Below, in pieces: positions 23,401 to 32,187 of a stretch of DNA of 64,000 nucleotides (positions are counted from its first letter, which is position 1; the number at the start of each line of letters is the position of its first letter). The translations under genes were made by a program, and so were the position numbers. The stretch covers positions 1-64,000 of the forward strand of contig NZ_AP022599.1 in NCBI RefSeq assembly GCF_010725725.1. The letters run 5' to 3'. Origin of the DNA: Mycolicibacterium pulveris (GTDB taxonomy: Bacteria; Actinomycetota; Actinomycetes; Mycobacteriales; Mycobacteriaceae). The notes beneath the pieces are model-generated. The model was not told where the DNA came from. It did no database searches and saw only the letters and a program-made list of their open reading frames with translations.

Positions 23401-26014
23401 GCGCGGCGCAGGTGGTGTGCTCGCGGGCGGTGCTGGCGGTGCGGTGAGCACGTCCGCGGTCGCAGCAGCGTTGGCGGCGTTCGCCCGCTCCGGCAACATC
23501 TCCGACCTGGCCGGGTCGGGGTTGGACGCATCGGATTCGGTCGTGAAGGCGATCGTGTCCGCCCGTGGCCGCAAACGCAACAACCTCGGCGCCGACACCA
23601 TCGCCAGCCTCGTCGAGCAGATCGTCGCAGGCGGCGGCTACACGGGCGCGCTGACGCCGGAGAACACGTCGCTGATCGGGGCGTTGCAGAAGTTCCGCGA
23701 CAAACTCGCCACCGGCAGCACCAGCCGCCGCGGCGGCGCGACGTCGCCGGTGCCGGTGACGATCGCCGGGTTCGGCGGCCCGCAGGGCAGCAAAGCCGGG
23801 CTGACCCCGGCGGCCAGCGCGTTGTGGGACATCATCGCCCAGAACTTCCCGCAGGTCCGCGAGATCGGCGGTGTCCGCCAGGATCGGCACCCCGACCACC
23901 CGTCTGGGCGGGCGCTGGACATTATGATTCCCGGCGGCACGACCCGCGGCGGGGCGAACCCGGCCGGCAAGGTGCTGGGCGACCAGATGTGGAATTTCCT
24001 GGCCGGTAACGGGTTGATCGACCCGAACCGCAGCCTGTGGCAGACCGACACCGGTGGGGATCACTTCGACCACATTCACGCGGTCGCGGCCGAGGGGGCG
24101 ATGCTCGGCGTGCGCGGCGCCCTGATGCCTGGCGGTTCGGATCCGTTCAGCAGCATCGCGTCGAACATGTGCGGCTGTGTCGGCGACGCGATGGGCGGCC
24201 TGTCGCTGCTGTCCGGTCAGCCGGGCCAGCAGTCACCGGAGCTGCAGGCACTCACCCAAGCATTGACGGGGGCGGTCAATGCGGTGTTGCCGCAGATGAT
24301 GACTGATGTGCTCGGCGCGGTGCTGGGCCAGGGTGACCGGGAGATGCCCGAGCAGACGGCGTCGGCGCTGGACCTGATCAAGGAACGCAACCCCGCCGCG
24401 ATCGCCGCGATGCTCGGCTACCAGGTGGGTGACTACAACCGCACCGGCAGCCAGGGGCAGGCCGACAACCTGTTCGTGGGTGACGGACCCAAGTTCGACT
24501 CGCGTGGCGCGTTGATGACCGACACCGCCGCGCTGATCGACCGCTCGTTCACGAGCATGGAGGCGGCGAACCAGGCGCGCCACCAGCAGCTGATGGACAT
24601 CTTGACCCAGGTCCGCGACCAGCTGGTGCAGATCACGTCGCAGATGGCGCAGGCGGCTCTGAACGCCGCGGGCGGTGCGGCGGGTCAGGCGGTGCCCGGC
24701 ATGGCGGCAGGCGGCATGTTCCGCGGGCCGGGAACGGGCACGTCGGATTCGATGCTGGCGCGGGTGTCTAACGGCGAGTTCATCACCCGCGCCGCGGTGG
24801 TGGCACGCAACCCCGGCCTGTTCCACGCCCTCAACGCCGGGCTGATCGACCCGGCGAGCCTGCCGCGGTTTGCCACCGGCGGCGGTGTGATCGTCAACGA
24901 CGTTGTGGGAGCCGAGTTCTTCGGTGTGTCGCAGATACCGATCATCGGGCTGCTTGTGAACATTCTGGTCCGCATCCTGCTCGCGGTGCTCGGTGTGCAG
25001 ATCGAGGCCCGCGACACCCTCGCCGAGGTGACTGATGAGTTCCGGCAGTTCCGCGGCGACTTCAAAGCGTTCGACGCGGGCGGCCGCTTGTTCAACGACA
25101 CCAGCGCGCTGGCCGAGCGGTCGATGTCGACGACGGAGATGGCCACGCAGGAACGCATCCGCATCCTGAAAATCGTTATCTCGCAGCTGATCCAGTACAT
25201 CATCGAACGGGTCATCGTGCCGATGGCTAAGGCGATCTGGAATGCGGTGCTCAGCTTCGCGAGTCAGGCCGCATCGTCGGCGATCACCGCGGGCATGAAT
25301 GCGGCGTTCCCCGGCGGCGGCGCTGTCGGCGGTCTGCTCGGCAATCTGGCGTCGTCGGCGATCACCGGAATCGGCGGCGCGGCGGTCGAGGTGTGGTCAG
25401 AGATCCTGTCCGACATCTGGGTGTCGCTGTTTGATGTGCTCGTCGACATCATCGGCGACGGGCTGCTGTCGTACTTCCCGAACATCATGGCCGCGTTGCT
25501 CGGCGGCGGGCTGATCGAGCAGTTGATCGCGGGGCCGCTGCAGCTGCTGCTGAACCCGATCGAGGTGCTGCTGGGGTTGGTGTCGGGTGGGTTGACGGCG
25601 CTGCTGGGCAGCCTCGGCGGCGGGCTGGCGGCGATCTTCAGCGGACTGGGCGGGTCGGCGGTCGGGTTGATCGCGCCGCTGCTCGGCATCGTCGGCGGCC
25701 TCGGCGGGGCGGCCGGCGGGGTGCTGGGCGGGCTGGGTGGCGCGCTCGGCGGGCTGAGGTTCTTCGACCAGGGCGGCATGGCGCGTGGTGTCGGGTTCAT
25801 CCCGAAAGCGACACTGGAGCCGGAGCGGGTGCTGTCGCCGTCGAACACGATCGCGTTCGACCGGCTGCCCGACAAACTTGAACGGCTGATCTCAGCGATC
25901 GAACGCAGCGGCGGCTCAGATGGGGCGTCGTTCGGTGACGTGCACATCGTCGTCGACGGCGGCCCCGACGCAGGCCGCAACGTTGCCGACAGTCTGATGG
26001 AGCTGGTGCGCTGA
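20486..26014 (+). CDS. tape measure protein with embedded M15-like peptidase motif
   Basis: A 1842-residue protein, the longest gene here, whose length sets tail length. The first 130 residues are coiled coil; several Gly/Ala/Leu-rich hydrophobic segments follow (about 500-640 and 1600-1760). About residues 1105-1210 contain His-Pro-Ser-Gly-Arg-Ala-Leu-Asp-Ile and Asp-His-Phe-Asp-His-Ile-His, the metal-site pattern of M15/VanY-like peptidases, so the tip may cut peptidoglycan during DNA entry. Start GTG 20486 is set by the leaderless-type element. It overlaps the next gene at TGATG. Confidence 0.92.
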   Translation: MTTPVGDIRLDLKIDGSGLPTEILREIQTAMAPALRDLQRRLNAVERDYKSLTRESEKSAAQQDAAAQVVSKAVEDIGREHAKTAAKAQAAAGLSTRALNAQTRAVLKQKAAVDSLARSWEKVAAAQTAAAAAPTPGGPIRGGGGGGGGGFRRGGRYTSGPLGAAVFNAGALTLGSWPAMATVLTDVTGGLQQLTQLGLALPGVFAGAASSIATAVVGFQGLGDAIGALNEAAKSGDPKDLEKVAEALKDMDVNAVNTAKAISRFTQGPWKELQKNTAHNMFEGIDATLDELATRTMPTLTRGTAQVGSAWNKTFKELGRVVGLDSTQSMMDKVFGNTAEAQTRANAAIQPLIHGMGTLTAEGTDFLPRLADGLEKVTTRFDNWITKSAENGNLDRWIDQALTGTTQLGESFLNLGKVITNITKAAGADQGGFLQWLESATGRLAEFTGSAEGQERLGNFFREGREQIQQWLPVLRELGEAFKSIYEASKQWTAVLLPVLETVLGAINALPGGLEAATIALLAFKTIAPFGGLITALTRVDGLLGGINSKAGSARGALGGSGSLLGPGLALAAGGLLTTPMDGSRQPNGLSALATLGGGALIGAQFGGPVGAAFGTLAGAAAALTQAFINQANRIDNLNKQHRDWLDSRPPGLPAQVAPDPSIGAGAAVAPPPASIKPSAKDWRSMLVPGALAGERLGPFGSGLPVAPPNLQSNLPQVAGLSGEALAEIANMAKAATGNVDELGNTILGLPKGEVQIDQTDTEKAAEALRKLGYAVTRLPEGRLKIQVQYLDPRGLLTTGGIGGSLGLRNPDGTPIIGGGRAGGGVLPGYSPGIDNMLVPMSGGEGVLIPEAVRALGPGFVYAINSMFRPGLSRRGYAGGGVIGFESGGVVPGMSPIASDIAAAIQPVVNLLQQILAVLGGKPGDTLATQIGDETATALTSAAGSATSGSRPWMPGDPIPGWDLTPGWLMPQRGAGGVLAGGAGGAVSTSAVAAALAAFARSGNISDLAGSGLDASDSVVKAIVSARGRKRNNLGADTIASLVEQIVAGGGYTGALTPENTSLIGALQKFRDKLATGSTSRRGGATSPVPVTIAGFGGPQGSKAGLTPAASALWDIIAQNFPQVREIGGVRQDRHPDHPSGRALDIMIPGGTTRGGANPAGKVLGDQMWNFLAGNGLIDPNRSLWQTDTGGDHFDHIHAVAAEGAMLGVRGALMPGGSDPFSSIASNMCGCVGDAMGGLSLLSGQPGQQSPELQALTQALTGAVNAVLPQMMTDVLGAVLGQGDREMPEQTASALDLIKERNPAAIAAMLGYQVGDYNRTGSQGQADNLFVGDGPKFDSRGALMTDTAALIDRSFTSMEAANQARHQQLMDILTQVRDQLVQITSQMAQAALNAAGGAAGQAVPGMAAGGMFRGPGTGTSDSMLARVSNGEFITRAAVVARNPGLFHALNAGLIDPASLPRFATGGGVIVNDVVGAEFFGVSQIPIIGLLVNILVRILLAVLGVQIEARDTLAEVTDEFRQFRGDFKAFDAGGRLFNDTSALAERSMSTTEMATQERIRILKIVISQLIQYIIERVIVPMAKAIWNAVLSFASQAASSAITAGMNAAFPGGGAVGGLLGNLASSAITGIGGAAVEVWSEILSDIWVSLFDVLVDIIGDGLLSYFPNIMAALLGGGLIEQLIAGPLQLLLNPIEVLLGLVSGGLTALLGSLGGGLAAIFSGLGGSAVGLIAPLLGIVGGLGGAAGGVLGGLGGALGGLRFFDQGGMARGVGFIPKATLEPERVLSPSNTIAFDRLPDKLERLISAIERSGGSDGASFGDVHIVVDGGPDAGRNVADSLMELVR

Positions 26015-27594
26015 TGGGTGCATATCGTGGCTGGTTCGCGCTGGACGGTGTCGAGATCGCCAACAGTTCGCGGGTGATCGCGCACCTGGGCGCCGACGTC
26101 CCCACCGACGACACGATTTTCGGGGGGCCGCAGCCGGATGCGTACGCACTGGTGGAAGACCCGCCCGGCTCGGGCCTGTACGTGCCCGCGCCGCCGGCCG
26201 GGCCGGAGGACGCCGACGGCCTGTTCGGGATCGGCGGCATGGTCGGCGCCGGTGGGCTGTACCTGACGGAGTCTGACGGGTGTGAGGAGCTGATCGAATC
26301 CGGTGACTTCCCCGGCCTGTTCGAGATCCCGGCGTCGTCGGTGCAGGTGTCGGAGGGTTTGTGGACACCGCCGCACGGGTCGCGGCGCTACGGTCCCGGC
26401 CTGATCGAGATTGACGGCACCTGTTGGGGGCCTGCGGCGATCTGCGCCGGATGCCCGGTCGTCGACGTCGACTATGACGACGCGTGGCCGGGTTTGCGGG
26501 ACTGGTTGGGCGACAACGCGTATCGGCCGGAGTTGGCGCCGTGGTACACCACCCGCCAACCGGAGTCTGGGGAGTTCGGCGGGGTGTGGGTGACCAGGGC
26601 TGACGGGTTTGATCCGACGCCGGTGGATCGGCCGATCATTCAGCTGGCCGCCTCGGGCGCGGCGGCGGGGTCGAACAGGGATATGCCGCGCACGCTGAGC
26701 TTCGAGGCGCTGTTGGTGGGCTGCACTCACGCGGGGGTGGAGTTCGGGCTTGACTGGTTGGCGTGTCTGCTGCGCGCGGCGGCTGAGCGTGACGACAGTG
26801 TGCTGCGGTACTTGTCGGCGTCCCCGGCGCACTCTGGTGTGGACCCGGACACGCTGGTGCGTGAGCTGCATGGGGTGGTGTTGACGAAGGCCCCTGTGGT
26901 GGTGCAGGAGTTCAACACCGAGAAGCGCCGCAACCAGCAGGCCACCGTTTACGTGGTGTCGTGGGAGATGACGACGTTGTCACCGTACCCGTATCTGCCT
27001 GCGGTGGAGGTGCCGGTGGCATGGGATGAGCAGACACGGCAGCCGGTCAACTATGTGCACTCACCTGACTGTGAGAAACCCGAGTCGTGCATTGAGATTC
27101 CGGTGTTGTTCTCCACCGAGTGCGTACCGGAGGAGATCGAGGTGGTGACGTCGCCGCCGCCGGTGTGCGGCGGGTGTATGCCGGTCGGCGAGATCGACAA
27201 ATACTCGTTCTGGGTGCCGACGTTGGATTGGCCGCTGCGCTGCCGGGAGACGGCGGTGACGACGATCATCCGTAACCTCGGCGAGGATGCGTTGTCGTTG
27301 CAGGCGTTTTGGCGTGAGTGCGGTTCGGATGTGCGCTGCGAGGAGAGCTTGTGGCCGTTGAAGGTCGCCGGGTTGGCGGCGGGCGCCGAACTCGTCTTGG
27401 ACGGTGTCACCGGCCGGTTCTGGGCTATCTACAAGGATCGCCGCCACCACGTGTCCGGTGTGGTCGGCACACCTTCGGGTGCGCCGTGGCGGCCGCCGGT
27501 GATCGACCGGCAGATGTGCTGGGAACTGGTTGTGCAGACCGCGGCGAACAGCGAGTTCGATGTACATCTGACGTTGCGTGACCGGGAGCCCTGA
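26014..27594 (+). CDS. distal tail / minor tail protein
   Basis: A 526-residue protein directly after the tape measure, where actinophages encode the Dit-like protein. Beta-rich throughout, with a central Cys-rich part (Cys-Val-Pro and Cys-Gly-Gly-Cys near residues 370-385). It probably forms the ring joining tail tube to baseplate. Assignment rests on order, size and beta-rich composition. Confidence 0.7.
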   Translation: MGAYRGWFALDGVEIANSSRVIAHLGADVPTDDTIFGGPQPDAYALVEDPPGSGLYVPAPPAGPEDADGLFGIGGMVGAGGLYLTESDGCEELIESGDFPGLFEIPASSVQVSEGLWTPPHGSRRYGPGLIEIDGTCWGPAAICAGCPVVDVDYDDAWPGLRDWLGDNAYRPELAPWYTTRQPESGEFGGVWVTRADGFDPTPVDRPIIQLAASGAAAGSNRDMPRTLSFEALLVGCTHAGVEFGLDWLACLLRAAAERDDSVLRYLSASPAHSGVDPDTLVRELHGVVLTKAPVVVQEFNTEKRRNQQATVYVVSWEMTTLSPYPYLPAVEVPVAWDEQTRQPVNYVHSPDCEKPESCIEIPVLFSTECVPEEIEVVTSPPPVCGGCMPVGEIDKYSFWVPTLDWPLRCRETAVTTIIRNLGEDALSLQAFWRECGSDVRCEESLWPLKVAGLAAGAELVLDGVTGRFWAIYKDRRHHVSGVVGTPSGAPWRPPVIDRQMCWELVVQTAANSEFDVHLTLRDREP

Positions 27595-28634
27595 TGGGGA
27601 TCGTTTCGGATCGGCAGATCGTGGCGATTCACACGGTGACCGGCACTCCGGTGTGGCAGCTGCTGGCCAGCGGGTACACGAAGCTGAAGTGGACGCGGGC
27701 GTTGCGTGAGGTGTCGATGTGCGACGTGACGGTGCCTGTCGGAATCGCTGGTGTGCCCGACATCGTGGCGTGCCTGCACTGGGTGTCGGTGTGGGATGAG
27801 CATGGCCGCGAAATGTATTGGCGCGGCCCGATTCAGCGCCGCGAACGCGGACGAACCTGGCTGCACATCGCTGCCGGTGACCCGGCCAGCCTGCTGCGGG
27901 AAGGCACCCGCTGCCCGATCACGAAGCGGTGGGAATCGGCCGATCCGGCCGACATCGCTGCCGAACTGTTCGGCGCGGCGATCGAACTGCACAGCCTCAA
28001 CCTGCGTGTGGTGGTGCGCCCGGACCCGCGCGGACAGCGGTTCGACTTCAACTGCGTCGCCGACGACGAAATGCTCACCGACACCATCGGCCGACTCGAA
28101 GGGCTCGGCCTGTACTGGACGGTCGCCGCGGGCACCCTGTATCTGGGGCCGCAGCCTTTCGAGCCGGTGACCGCGCTGGGTGAGGATCATTTCGTCGACG
28201 GTGACCCGATCCTGATCCGTGACGGCACGAAAATGTTCAACGATGTGCTGTTACGCGCAGGGGATCATGTGTCGCGGGCGCGGGTGCCGATGGCCGGTGT
28301 GACCAGGCAGACGATTGTTCGCCGCGACAGCATGTTCGGGGTGTCCAACGCTGACCGGGCCGCGCAGGAGGCCGCCCGCTATCTCGGCAAGGTGCGTGAC
28401 GCGGTCAGCGTCGCGCCCGGCACGTCGCTGGACCCAGCCGCGCCGATCAGTATCGCGCAGATGATCCCGTCGGCACGCGTCAACGTCGAAGCCTACGGGC
28501 AGCTGTCGCCCAACGAGTTGGATAGCGTCACCGTGACGGTCGAAAAGGGGGTGGCGACTGTGGGGATCGACCTGGAGCCGGTTAACGACGATCTGCCCGA
28601 GCTGGTCAAACCGGGGCCGGGGCAGACGCTGTGA
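27594..28634 (+). CDS. minor tail / baseplate hub-like protein (Gp37-like)
   Basis: A 346-residue protein beginning with a beta-rich segment and Lys-Leu-Lys-Trp-Thr-Arg, followed by Val-Trp-Asp-Glu-His-Gly and Trp-Arg-Gly-Pro-Ile. This pattern matches the ReqiPepy6 Gp37-like minor tail proteins that follow the distal tail protein in many actinophages. ATG 27594 overlaps the previous stop. Confidence 0.7.
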   Translation: MGIVSDRQIVAIHTVTGTPVWQLLASGYTKLKWTRALREVSMCDVTVPVGIAGVPDIVACLHWVSVWDEHGREMYWRGPIQRRERGRTWLHIAAGDPASLLREGTRCPITKRWESADPADIAAELFGAAIELHSLNLRVVVRPDPRGQRFDFNCVADDEMLTDTIGRLEGLGLYWTVAAGTLYLGPQPFEPVTALGEDHFVDGDPILIRDGTKMFNDVLLRAGDHVSRARVPMAGVTRQTIVRRDSMFGVSNADRAAQEAARYLGKVRDAVSVAPGTSLDPAAPISIAQMIPSARVNVEAYGQLSPNELDSVTVTVEKGVATVGIDLEPVNDDLPELVKPGPGQTL

Positions 28635-29458
28635 GCGACGCACGGCTGGGTCGGCGGCCACGCTCGAACACGGAGCTGGTGCGCGATATTCTGCGGCGTC
28701 TCGACGAGTTGGACCGCAGGAGCACCGCCCGTGCGGGCGGCTGGGTGCTCGCAGAGCAGGACGGCCAGCCCGTGTTCACCAAGCCGGGTGAGGCGACGCT
28801 GCTGGCCGGGCAGCCAGTGGCAGCGTCGCCGGTGTTCACGCCCACAGCCAGCCTGTACACGACGCCGCCGAACGAATGGTCGACGGAGAACCTGGCAGAG
28901 GACACGGTGCTGCAAACCGGCGGCGGCGTGGTGTTGATCGCGTCGTCCGTGGCGGGAACCAACCTGCGGATCGCGCACCGCCCGCTGGCGCTGGCCAGCC
29001 TGTATCGGGTGACCGCGCACATTGAGGCGCTGTGGTATCCGACGGGCACGGTGCGCGCCGGGTTGATGTTGCGGGACTCGGACAGCGGCAAGGCCATCGT
29101 GTTCGGCCCAGCCCATGATTCGGGGGCGAAGCTGGCGGTGGCCAAGTACAGCAACGCGACAACCTACAGCGCCGACTACGTCGGGCTCCTCATCGCCGCC
29201 CTGCCCTATGGGGTGCCGCAGTGGCTGCGTATCAGCGACGACGGCACCGACCGGATCTGCGAGTTCTCCTACAACGGCGCCGACTGGATGCAGGTGCACG
29301 CGGTGGCGCGCGACGACTTCGTGGAACCGGATCAGGTCGGCCTGGTGGTGCTCAACGCCTCCAGCGGGCAGCCGGTGGTGGCGCGGATGCGTTCGTTCAC
29401 GCAGCAACACTTCAGCCCCGCCCAAGGCGCCGGCGAAGGCGAAGGTGAGGGCGAGTAG
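28631..29458 (+). CDS. minor tail protein with short Gly-Glu tail
   Basis: A 275-residue protein from GTG 28631 (GTGA overlap). A helical N-terminus (Leu-Arg-Arg-Leu-Asp-Glu-Leu-Asp) precedes a jelly-roll-like beta domain (about 75-265) resembling concanavalin-like modules, which may bind surface glycans. It ends with Gly-Ala and four Gly-Glu pairs, the shortest of the five tails. Confidence 0.65.
   Translation: MSDARLGRRPRSNTELVRDILRRLDELDRRSTARAGGWVLAEQDGQPVFTKPGEATLLAGQPVAASPVFTPTASLYTTPPNEWSTENLAEDTVLQTGGGVVLIASSVAGTNLRIAHRPLALASLYRVTAHIEALWYPTGTVRAGLMLRDSDSGKAIVFGPAHDSGAKLAVAKYSNATTYSADYVGLLIAALPYGVPQWLRISDDGTDRICEFSYNGADWMQVHAVARDDFVEPDQVGLVVLNASSGQPVVARMRSFTQQHFSPAQGAGEGEGEGE
29432..29455 (+). 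repeat. (Gly-Glu)4 coding tract
   Basis: Four GGN-GAR hexamers ending at the stop of the gene at 28631. Confidence 0.9.
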
Positions 29459-29491
29459 CGGCCTGCACGCTGGTGAGACACCCTCGGCTTC

Positions 29492-30136
29492 GTGCCGATC
29501 ACCGAGTACCTCGAGCCCTACGTGTGTGTCGACGAGAACCTCGCCGTCGACGCCGCCGGCCGGTTGAGGCTGCAGCCGTGGTCGGTGCCCGAGCTCGTCG
29601 TCGATGTGCGCGCCAAGTCCAGCGGTGACGGGCCACTGGCGCGGCCGTGGACGGTGCTGCCGGGCAGGCTGATGATCGAGCAGCAAATCCACTGGCACAA
29701 CAACGCCCCGATCGCACGTCCGCTGCTGATCCGGGTCACCCGCGGGCCGCGGCAGTGGTGGACGAGCCAACCGAACGCGATCCAGTTCCGTGACCGCTGG
29801 ACCTACGCGGTCGACGCCGAACCGTCGCCGCCGTTGACGTCGTCGATCTTCAACGGCCGCACCGGGTCCGCGCTGGATCTGGGCACCAACAGCGTGGCCG
29901 AGCCGCTGCCGGGTGTGCAGTTCATGTGGACCGAGGTCAATTCGGTGGACGAGTGGCTGCCCTACCCGATCGAGCCGAATCAGTCGTTCTCGTTGTGGTA
30001 TCGCTGCTACATGTGGACGCCGCCGCCGTGGTCGGACAACGCGAACCAGAACAGCCCGACGCACGCGGCGTTCGCGAACTGGGCCAGGCTGCAGCTGATC
30101 GCATTCCCAGACCAGGGGTCGGTGGTGACCGGATGA
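29492..30136 (+). CDS. minor tail protein, paralogue 1 of 3
   Basis: A 214-residue beta-rich protein from GTG 29492, with CACCCT seven bases upstream as at terL. It shares a pattern with the genes at 30273 and 30875: an Ile-x-Trp-x-Asn segment, a following Ile/Val-Arg-x-Pro/Gly-Arg strand, a Phe-Arg-Asp/His-Asp-Ser-Trp strand, and a Pro-x-Glu-x-Gly/Asn-x-Ser/Thr-Phe strand near the end. Together they look like a tandem family of tail or baseplate modules. Confidence 0.65.
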   Translation: MPITEYLEPYVCVDENLAVDAAGRLRLQPWSVPELVVDVRAKSSGDGPLARPWTVLPGRLMIEQQIHWHNNAPIARPLLIRVTRGPRQWWTSQPNAIQFRDRWTYAVDAEPSPPLTSSIFNGRTGSALDLGTNSVAEPLPGVQFMWTEVNSVDEWLPYPIEPNQSFSLWYRCYMWTPPPWSDNANQNSPTHAAFANWARLQLIAFPDQGSVVTG

Positions 30137-30276
30137 TGCGCGAGTCGTTGACGCCGCCGGGTGCGGGTGGCGCGTTTCGGCCCGGCCGGGATTGCCCGCG
30201 TTGCGGTGCGCGGCTGGCGCGCCGGGGCGAGGTCAAGGTGTGCGGCTGCGGACACCGTGAGGCGGTGCGGTCGTGA
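30133..30276 (+). CDS. small zinc-ribbon peptide between tail genes
   Basis: A 47-residue basic peptide starting at ATG 30133, overlapping both neighbours. Cys-Pro-Arg-Cys-Gly and Cys-Gly-Cys-Gly-His supply four Cys ligands plus a His, a typical zinc ribbon. Function unknown; frames overlapping at both ends argue that it is a genuine translated gene. Confidence 0.65.
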   Translation: MMRESLTPPGAGGAFRPGRDCPRCGARLARRGEVKVCGCGHREAVRS

Positions 30277-30878
30277 GCCTGCGGGTCTGCACCAGCGAGT
30301 ACATGCTTTCCACGGTGGATGGTTTGGGGATGCGGCGCACGTGGTTCCCGCGCATCGTCAAAGAACGGTTTCTGGAGTCGACCAAGGACGGGGAGATCAC
30401 CCGCGCACCCGATCCGGTGGTGATGATCGACGGCGACATCGACTGGTATAACGCCACGCCTGATCGCCAAGCCGTGACGGTGCAGATCATCCGCGCGCCA
30501 CGCAGCATTGTGGCGCAGAACCCGTCGACGGTGGTGATTCACGACTCCTGGTCGTTCGCCAAGGGGGCCAGGCATGTGGTGGCCGACTATCCGTCGGTGA
30601 CGCAGGACGCGTTCGGCGGCAGGGCTCAGGTGAACCGGGCGTCGGCGGCGGCGAAGGATCTGGCCTACGGGCGGTTGTTCGTTGACGGGGAGTCGTCGCA
30701 GGTGTGGGTGCCGATCGGGGTGCTGGAGCCGGGTGAGTCGATGCACTTGCGCTATGTCGCATCGGTTCAGACGCCCGGTGTGTGGACAGCGCCGAGCGAG
30801 TTCGAGTCGCGCTGGGAGGCGCACGCGTTGTGGACACGGCTGTTAGTGTTCGCCGGGCCGGTAGGTGACACACCGTGA
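30273..30878 (+). CDS. minor tail protein, paralogue 2 of 3
   Basis: A 201-residue protein from GTG 30273 (GTGA overlap). It shares the Asp-Trp-Tyr-Asn, Val-Gln-Ile-Ile-Arg-Ala-Pro-Arg, His-Asp-Ser-Trp and Leu-Glu-Pro-Gly-Glu-Ser-Met-His-Leu-Arg positions with its neighbours. No enzymatic motif seen. Probably a baseplate or tail-tip component. Confidence 0.65.
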   Translation: MSLRVCTSEYMLSTVDGLGMRRTWFPRIVKERFLESTKDGEITRAPDPVVMIDGDIDWYNATPDRQAVTVQIIRAPRSIVAQNPSTVVIHDSWSFAKGARHVVADYPSVTQDAFGGRAQVNRASAAAKDLAYGRLFVDGESSQVWVPIGVLEPGESMHLRYVASVQTPGVWTAPSEFESRWEAHALWTRLLVFAGPVGDTP

Positions 30879-32176
30879 ACAATGAGCACTTCGCGACGGT
30901 TGATGACGCGGTGGGGCCGCAGCCGTGGATGCAGTACCGGCCGTTGGCGCACGCCGAGGCTGAGTCGGTGTCGGCGTTCTACCCGCCGACGAGTTTCTGG
31001 GGCGGCAAGAACGAGCCGGTGCACACGCTGAATGTGCAGTGGACGAACGACTCCCCGGTGGGGCAGTGGGTGTACGGCATGGTCACGCGCAGCGGCGCGC
31101 AGGTGACGCTGCAGGCCCGCTCCCGCGCCTACCTGGCGATGTCGCAAGGGGTGGCGGTCGGTGATGCGGAGTCGCCGCCGCCCATCGACATGGAGGTGGT
31201 GTCGCGGTTCGGCAACGGCTGGGACATCGGCAAGGGCGGCATCCTGGCGTTGGGCACCAGTTTCGGTGTGCACAGCATCAGCCAGAACAGTTGCACCGCG
31301 CCGCTGATGCCGCGTGACCCCGGCTGGTGGTACGTCGCGCCCGGCGAAACGTTTTTCGCCCGCGTGGAAGTGCGGTTCATCAGCGAGTTCTGGGAGAACA
31401 CCCTGATCGACGGCGGCGGGTCCGGCGCGGAGTCGGGGTTTGTTTCCGGGGAGACGGCGCTGGACTTGTTCGGGATTCCCGCGATGACGCCACCGGAGCC
31501 GCGGCCGACACCGTCGGTGGTGGGCGTCGAGCACGGCGTCGGCGGGCTGGGGGCAGCGACCAGCGTGGATGTGCCGTCGGGCACCACCGAGGGTGACGTG
31601 ATCCTGGCGATCGTGACCAACCAGTTCGGTATCGGTGAGGAGATCCTGCCGCAGCAGGCCGGGTGGACGATGCTGCACGCCGTCAACGACGGGTTTTTCG
31701 GCGTCGGGGATGTGCATATGCGGATCTTCGGGCGGGTGGCCACCGACGCTGAGCCGGCCAGTTACGGGTTCACGAACGGGTTTTTGGCTGAGGAGATCGC
31801 GCACCTGGTGACGATTCGGGATGCGGAGCCGGATTTCGCGGAGGGTTGGCATTTCGCGTCGACGATGCGCCGGTTCATCTGGGAGCGTTGGCAGGGGCAT
31901 ATCTGCCCGTCGATCGACATGCCGGGCGGGCTGCTGTTGTGCGGCTCGTATTTCGCGCACAGCAATTTGCAGTCGCCGATCACGCAGACCCAGCCCGAGG
32001 GCATGACGGAACTGTCTGATGTTCCGGTGGCGGGGTCGACGTGCGCGCTGGCGGCGTTGTCTGATCCGCCGCGGCCGACGTTGGCGCGGGTGTTTGTGCC
32101 GTCGACGGTGCCGCAGGTGTCGGGCCGGTCGATCTCATTGTCGGTTCTGGTGCCGGGTCGAGAAGTGACGGTTTAA
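30875..32176 (+). CDS. minor tail protein, paralogue 3 of 3 with C-terminal extension
   Basis: A 433-residue protein from GTG 30875. The first 200 residues follow the pattern of the two preceding genes (Val-Gln-Trp-Thr-Asn-Asp-Ser, later Ala-Pro-Gly-Glu-Thr-Phe-Phe-Ala-Arg). After a Gly/Ser linker a second beta-rich domain begins (about 245-430), like phage adhesin modules. Fusion to an extra domain suggests a surface-exposed tip protein. Confidence 0.65.
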   Translation: MNNEHFATVDDAVGPQPWMQYRPLAHAEAESVSAFYPPTSFWGGKNEPVHTLNVQWTNDSPVGQWVYGMVTRSGAQVTLQARSRAYLAMSQGVAVGDAESPPPIDMEVVSRFGNGWDIGKGGILALGTSFGVHSISQNSCTAPLMPRDPGWWYVAPGETFFARVEVRFISEFWENTLIDGGGSGAESGFVSGETALDLFGIPAMTPPEPRPTPSVVGVEHGVGGLGAATSVDVPSGTTEGDVILAIVTNQFGIGEEILPQQAGWTMLHAVNDGFFGVGDVHMRIFGRVATDAEPASYGFTNGFLAEEIAHLVTIRDAEPDFAEGWHFASTMRRFIWERWQGHICPSIDMPGGLLLCGSYFAHSNLQSPITQTQPEGMTELSDVPVAGSTCALAALSDPPRPTLARVFVPSTVPQVSGRSISLSVLVPGREVTV

Positions 32177-32187
32177 GGCGGGCGTTT

